Shown one piece after another: positions 58,618 to 64,000 of a stretch of 64,000 bases of DNA. This DNA comes from Turbatrix aceti. Its lineage: Eukaryota > Nematoda > Chromadorea > Rhabditida > Panagrolaimidae. The position numbers and the translations under genes were made by a program. A model generated the notes under the pieces. That model searched no databases and was not told the origin of the DNA. It saw nothing but the letters and a program-made list of their open reading frames with translations. Each line of letters starts with the position of its first letter. Position 1 is the stretch's first letter. Where the stretch lies: positions 2,125,976 to 2,189,975 of the forward strand of contig OZ017768.1 in assembly GCA_963969345.1 (NCBI GenBank), given 5' to 3'.

Positions 58618-59389
58618 ATGCCGGCTGTCGACAAGAAGTCTGAAAAGGAAAAAGCTGCCCAGCAGCAGCCTCACGCCATCTACAACGAAGCCGCCGTGCG
58701 TAACAATTTCGGCGTCCTGGAATACTCACGTACGTGCCAGTCTGCGGCTGCCGGGATTACGGCTGGCATTCTTGGACTCACCAGTTTTGCGGGTTTTGCC
58801 TTCTACTTTGTCACCGTTCTCATCCAGGTTTGCATTTTTTTATCGGTTTTATAAAATCGTTTTTATTTGCTAAAATCTTGTTTTCCGTTGTGAAAATGTT
58901 GAAGCATGTGAACAATGGTGTTCAAATATTGACGATACAGTTTTTTCCTTCGATCGATTTTAGAACAAGACAAACAACGCGTGAACTGTCGAAAACTGTA
59001 AAAACAACGAAAAACCGTTGAAAACAGTCGAAAATGTTGTATAAGACACTTTTACGATACAAAAATCATGTTACTTTTATCGGAACAACTTTTGAACAAA
59101 TGTACCGTAAAAAAGATAACGAGTAACAATAACGTTTTTCCTGCAACGAAATATTACTTCTTTTGACTGTTACTTTTTTTTACGTTCACCGTATTACTTT
59201 TTTTGTATCTAATTTTTCATCCCAAAAACCGTATTTTTTCAGGCAGCTCTGTGGGAGCACAAATCGGGCTTCCAATGGATGGATTACTTTGCCAATCGAT
59301 CGCTATCAACATCTCATTCCGTGATGGGGGGCCTCTTTACCTACGTTCTCTTCTGGGTTTTTGTCTACGGAATGGTTTATGTTTATTGA
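58618..59389 (+). CDS. EMC6: ER membrane protein complex subunit 6
   Basis: EMC6 is a core membrane subunit of the EMC insertase, which places membrane proteins in the ER. Exons 58618-58827 and 59243-59389 join in phase 0 to 118 residues (about 110 in vertebrates). Seen: [20 protein letters not shown], a first helix [20 protein letters not shown], the segment [15 protein letters not shown], then [20 protein letters not shown], the highly conserved end of the family. AATAAA follows the stop at 59391-59396. The next start codon is only 111 bp downstream, consistent with an operon. Confidence 0.94.
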
Positions 59390-61190
59390 TAATAAATGTT
59401 GCCATGTGTTTTGTTCTTAGATTTGCACTGGTTTTTGACCATTAAATATCAGTTTTTTTTTTCTTTTCACATAAATATCCACACAGTTTTTTCTATAGGC
59501 ATGTCCGGGTTGCAAAAACAATTTGAAGAACAGCGTAAACAGCTTGAAAACTACGAACAAAAGCTAAAGGATGTGGTCCGGGCGTATAAGAGCCTAGAAG
59601 CCGAGAAAAAAGCCCTTGAAGTCGCGCTACAAGCTGTCGGCAATGACGGCGACAACGCTGAAGGAACAAATGAGGCTGCGGATTCTGAATCCACAGACCA
59701 GTCGCTGAGGCGCGTGCTCAAGACGCTGACTATCGAGAACAAAAAGAAAGAACTGGCCTTTCAGGCTGATCGAAAGGCGCTTTTGGTTCGTTTTTCTTTT
59801 TTTTTACCTGGCGACCCTCAAAAAAAATTTTTTTTGATTAAATTCAAAATAATTTTATTTTTTAAATTAAAAATTATTTTTTTTTTAAATGAACAAAATA
59901 ATTTTTTTTAATTTTTAAAATGAAAAAAAAAATTTTTTCCGTCTAAAATTTAAATTATTTTTTTTTACCAAAAAGTTAGAAAAAAATATTTTAGGCCAAA
60001 GTCGACACCCTCGAAAAAGAAGTAGCCAAACTATCATCGACCAAGGCAGTCAAGTACAAAGAACGCCTGAGACAGGTCGAGGAAGAGCGCGAACGTTCCC
60101 TCGCGGACCATGGCGCCGTGCTCGCCGAAATGCAATCCAGGTACGCCAAGGAACGAGCGCATGCCGAACAGATGGAAAAGCAAATTGCCCAGTTGTATCA
60201 AAAACTGCAAGCCAGTATGTTTTTCCTATTTTTATTTTTTTAGTTTTTCTCTAATTTTTTCTAATTTTCCAGCCGACGGAGCGTCAAAAAGAATCGAAAA
60301 ACTCGAAAAAGATGTTGCAATCTGGAAACAAAAAGCCGAAGATACGCCGTCTGTTCGAGTGCTTCGAGAAGACCTCGACAATGCCAGAAAAGCCCATGCC
60401 GAAGAAATGGCCGCGCTCAGGGGTCGTCTGGCTCGGGCACAACTCGTCGAAAGCGACAAAGAATCCCGCATTGCCGAACTCGAAAAAAGAGTCATGGAAC
60501 TGACCGAAGAAGGCGCGACTACAATGACCGAAAAAGCACAACTCCTGGACGCCATCGATGCACTCGAACGAAAACTCGGGACCCTGAGAACCGAATCCGA
60601 TAGCCTGCAAAAGGCTCACAAAAGGTTATCGGTCGATTTTGATGATACCGATTGGGTTGCCAGGTTTCAAAAAAGTTACGCTCAACTGGTAGCGGTGAAT
60701 CCGAACTTTGATCCGTATGGTGAGATTTTTTGACCTTTAAAATTGAAAAATTGCGAAAAACTGCCGAAAACGTAGTCAAAAAACTTTTACGATACAAAAA
60801 TTATATTTTTGTAACGTAAAATTATATTTTTGTAACGTAATAACTTTCGTACGCGATAACGTTTTTCCTTCAGCGAATGTTACGTTCCTTACTTTTTTAC
60901 GTTCATCATTATTGATACTGCTGTTTCTACGAATTTTTTGTTAAATTCGTTACAAACGACGAAAAACTGCAAAACAAAACTGAAAACCGTTCAAAAAACA
61001 AAAAAAATGCTGAAAACTACCAATAACGTCGTCTAAAATACAGTTACGATACAAAAATGTTTCGTAACAACTTTTGAACAAAGATACCGTAAAAAAGATA
61101 ACAAAAAACGATAAGATTTTTCCTGTAGCGAATAAATATTTCTGTGTTTTGTTACTTTTTTACGTTCCACGTAATTCTGAACGTTTTTCA
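59036..61190. repeat. Three direct copies of a GTAAC-rich intronic repeat
   Basis: Copies of about 140 bp lie at about 59036-59180 (EMC6 intron), 60770-60915 and 61029-61175 (golgin intron 3). Shared blocks in the same order include TTACGATACAAAAAT, AACAACTTTTGAACAAA, ACCGTAAAAAAGATAAC, TTTTTCCT followed by GCGAA, and TACTTTTTTACGTTC. The middle copy is the most diverged. Confidence 0.65.
59491..59498 (+). promoter_or_regulatory. Putative trans-splice acceptor before the golgin gene
   Basis: TTCTATAG after a T-run ends 2 nt before the ATG at 59501, with the EMC6 poly(A) signal about 95 bp upstream. This spacing is what spliced-leader addition in nematode operons looks like. Confidence 0.55.
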
Positions 61191-62110
61191 ACTGTGTTTT
61201 ATGTTTCAGATGCCCTTGGACTCCCTCGACCCGAACAAGCATCAGGATCGACAGCTTCCGACGAAACTGGATCGTCAAATGGCTGTTCATCCTGCTCAAC
61301 AGCCCAGAAGGACCTCAACTACTTCAAATCACTGATTGGGCATCTTCAGAAGAAACTCAAAATTTTGGAAGACAATCACGAGAGCATGAAAACGGATTAC
61401 GAAGAGGTAGGACTCGTAACAACAAAAAAATAATTTTTTTCTTTTTTTAGATCACAACAAGTCTCCGGGTCCGAATCTCCGACCTCGAAACCGCCCACGA
61501 ACAAAAACACGCCATTATGACAGCCGAAACGAAACGGCGAGTTGCCGAGCTCGAAGAAGAGATGAACAAGCAGCGAACACGAATGCTCGAAGTTGTCGCG
61601 GAGAAAGAACGCGAAATTGCAGCGACAAAAGCCGCGATTGAGCCTTCGGATCCCGCGCCTCCGTCAAGGATGCTTCGGAGGTCGACGGAGAGCATCAGGA
61701 CATACCACTCTGCTGGCCCGGATTCTCCACCCCCCGCGGGGACTCTCACAGGTGCCACCGAGAGCCGAAATATTTTCTACGAACAAGAACTTTCCCGTCG
61801 AGAGCAGGAAATTGTCGAGTTAAGGCATCTGCTTCGACTCAGCGAAGCCAAAATGCGGGACGTCGAACAGGCGAGTCTGACGAAGGATGTACAGTATCTC
61901 CAGATCGTCGAGACCCTAAAAGAAGAAATCAGGTCCCTAGAATCGAGGCTGAGACTCGCGTCTTCGGAGGTCAACACCGAGTACCTAAGAAATGTATTTG
62001 TCCAGTTTCTGACAACGAGAAGCACGAACGGTCGACGGCACATTCTCAAAGCCATCGGCGCAGTACTAAAACTGACGCCTGCTGAACTGAGGGGTATTGA
62101 CAAGTGGTGA
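59501..62110 (+). CDS. GCC1: GRIP-domain coiled-coil golgin (GCC1-like)
   Basis: GRIP golgins are long coiled-coil tethers recruited to the trans-Golgi by Arl1. Exons 59501-59785, 59995-60214, 60273-60719, 61210-61406 and 61451-62110 keep phase and give 602 residues. Most of the protein is heptad-type coiled coil rich in Glu, Lys, Leu and Arg. It is broken by a Ser/Pro linker (SDPAPPSRMLRRSTESIRTY). The C-terminal 45 residues form the GRIP domain (TEYLRNVFVQFLTTR, then HILKAIGAVLKLTPAE), with the tyrosine that contacts Arl1. Human GCC1 is longer (about 775), but order and ending agree. It follows EMC6 by 111 bp and is probably co-transcribed. Confidence 0.88.
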
Positions 62111-62841
62111 CGGGCTTGAAATTTTTATTTTTGGGGAATGAAAAAGGTGCTTGTTTTTCACTAATCACTGTTCTAACAGGGTTATCACTTTCTTTTTGTC
62201 AGAAAAAAATAAAAATTGTTTATTGGTGCAAAGACAATGATGATTGAAAGCTGCCGTACAAAGATGTCAACCGAGCCAAAATTGCCGAGCCGCTCGGCTC
62301 GGCTCGCTCGAACCGTGCAAGGCAAATTTTTTCCACTTAATTTTCGTTTTAAAAAAGAATTTTGCGGCAACAAAACTATTTTATAACAAAAAACGTGTTT
62401 GGATTTGTAGACTTTTTAGGCTCGGCTCGGTCGACAATTCTGCTGCCGTACACGCATGTTACATTCAGCAAGGTGCTCTTGGAATGGCGCCAACCAACGC
62501 CCCCTGCTGCGAGTCTGTGTACGCTAGTTCGTCCGCTTTTCGGGGGAAAAAAGCTGTGGTGAATGCTTGTATCGGATCAATGAATTTATCGTCAACTACA
62601 AAACTTAAAAAAAAATTACCGATCAAAATTATAACCCGTTGATCAAAGAAAAGAAATCGATGTATTAAGGAAACAAATCAGGATATCAATGATGTGAGTC
62701 GTCGACATGTCACTTGTCTATTTTGCTGTCGTCCCCAAATAAATTGTATGTAACAATGTGATCAGATCAAACATTTTTTATTTTCAAAAACTCCGACACT
62801 AATACAAAAAAAACAGTCAATTTTCACAACAAATATTCCCG
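62111..62841. other. Convergent spacer with CCGAGC palindromes
   Basis: No gene. Tandem and inverted CCGAGC/GCTCGG words occur near 62273-62311 and again near 62419-62432. Confidence 0.4.
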
Positions 62842-63712
62842 TCAGGTGAACACATGCGTCAGATTCGTACCGGATTTTGCATCGTAGTAGTAATTCCAAT
62901 GAATACCCCACGCATTCAATTTCGCAGTCGTCGTTGACGGCAGGTGCCGGTTGAAGTGTATGAAAAGTTTACCGGGGTACTGAAATTACAAAAATAAGAT
63001 ACCTCTTCAATGAAATATGCAAGGTTAAATAAAAACATACCCTCGAGATCGCTTCAATAACTTTTGATGAAATATTGCCCGTTACAATTGACAGAGTCAG
63101 GCTGCTAAAAATCTTTTTTGGTTTGATGATAAACATTTCCAAATCACTGATTTCTAGCAGTCTATTTGTGAAGTGAAGGCGCAATTTCCGAACATGTTTG
63201 ATCTCTTTTAGGAAATCCTGCAGACAGAACGGGCCAATGATAGTCCATTTGCTCAGTTGAAGTATCGTAGCGGAGGCCAGGAGGGGTCGTAACATGGCCA
63301 TCGATGCCCGAAATCCATTTACCAGAAGTTCAGTAAAACAATAAAAGACCAAATTGTCGAGATTAACGGGAAAATTTAGTGTTTCTTTTGTATCATTGTT
63401 AATGACCAACATTTGAGGACTAAATCGCCGTTGTTGTCTCGGGATATCAGGACTGATGCGTTCCCTGTGACTGCTCAAAAAATCATCGTCGTTGATTTCC
63501 ATAAAATAAAGATTAATAAAATCCTTGCGATGGTAAATATGAAAATCTTTCGCAAAGCGCCCTGTTAAAGTCGACATGCATGGAAATTCTTTGATCGATC
63601 TGATGTCGAGAAGGGTATCCAATGATAGGCCAGAGATGAGCGTCCGAATCACGGAATAATCAAAACCCTGAATATCAACAGAAAAATCATCGTGCGAAGC
63701 GGCGGAAGACAT
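62842..63712 (-). CDS. F-box-like nematode protein
   Basis: Exons 63712-63041 and 62979-62842 join in phase 0 to 269 residues. The N-terminal third (FDYSVIRTLISGLSLDTLLD, then a helix with RSIKEFPCM) has the spacing of an F-box. Leucine-rich segments follow (LDNLVFYCFTELLVNGF, ATILQLSKWTIIGPF, IKHVRKLRLHF), similar to the substrate-recognition parts of worm F-box proteins, which feed targets to SCF ubiquitin ligases. No signal peptide or membrane helix. The F-box assignment is by pattern only; the gene structure itself is well supported. Confidence 0.6.
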
Positions 63713-64000
63713 GGCTTGTTGAACAGCTCAGACAATGTTTGAATGATGGAAGTGAACGGTATCGTGCCAACAAGCAGTGTGGTCCACTCTTATGGCATGC
63801 TGTATCGCGGATCCTCCCCCTGTTTGTCTGCCACCTGTCAGTGGATGTTGAATGAATAAGACTGCGCGTAACTCATATGGCAATGCCGGATCCGTACCCG
63901 TCAACTTATGGCATATGAGAAAGGGTCGCGATAAACAGCAGTCGAAGGGAGGGGAGAAGGGGAGGGAACTATGTGGTTGACATTTTCTTAAGATTTTTTG
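63713..64000. other. Upstream flank of the F-box-like gene
   Basis: No gene seen in the last 288 bp; this is probably the promoter side of the minus-strand gene. Confidence 0.35.

Overview
The window is nuclear DNA of an invertebrate, most likely a nematode. Four things point there. Genes are split by short T-rich introns ending in TTTTCAG or TTTTTAG. The muscleblind protein begins MYDENSNA, which I recall as close to the N-terminus of nematode mbl-1. There is a tightly packed two-gene unit, EMC6 then a GRIP golgin, with a trans-splice-like acceptor 2 nt before the second start. There are also secreted C-type lectins, a CUB-domain membrane protein and an F-box-like protein. The species is not recognised. 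The DNA is AT-rich with many homopolymer runs.

Layout. 1-1187: a Mutator-type inverted-repeat element, then about 5 kb of T-rich, microsatellite-rich upstream DNA. 6173-12436 (+): muscleblind in five coding exons. 14379-15282 (+): a Pro-rich/Cys-rich membrane protein. 15877-20055: two intronless secreted C-type lectins (one - strand, one + strand) and a lectin relic, with a string of hairpins and a fragmentary locus between them. 20424-20693 (+): a tiny membrane protein. 20816-22749 (-): porcupine, the Wnt O-acyltransferase. 23181-23755 (+) and 24060-24377 (-): small membrane proteins. 24822-29321 (+): DDX11/CHL1 helicase in eight exons with a TA-flanked MITE in an intron. 29690-31119 (-): a mucin-like membrane protein. 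32014-35486 (-): a PRKX-type kinase. 37792-40704 (-): an aminergic D2-like GPCR. 40.7-47.4 kb: no gene seen. 47442-50258 (-): a multi-CUB type I membrane protein. 50798-51841 (+): an intronless bacterial-type ferrochelatase with an added putative mitochondrial presequence. 52595-53548 (+): an intronless all-helical protein whose pattern resembles domain I of Cry endotoxins. 54016-58376 (-): DIS3 exoribonuclease. 58618-59389 (+) EMC6 and 59501-62110 (+) GCC1-like golgin form the putative operon, divergent from DIS3. 62842-63712 (-): an F-box/LRR-like protein.

Exon models were built by hand by matching splice sites and codon phase. For most genes every junction keeps phase and the total length agrees with the family. 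The most notable features are the gammaproteobacterial-looking ferrochelatase embedded in worm DNA with a second intronless bacterial-looking gene beside it; a duplicated fragment of the CUB gene just downstream of the ferrochelatase; a DIS3 whose PIN endonuclease residues look degenerate while its RNB exonuclease site is intact; and a GPCR with altered DRY and NPxxY motifs.
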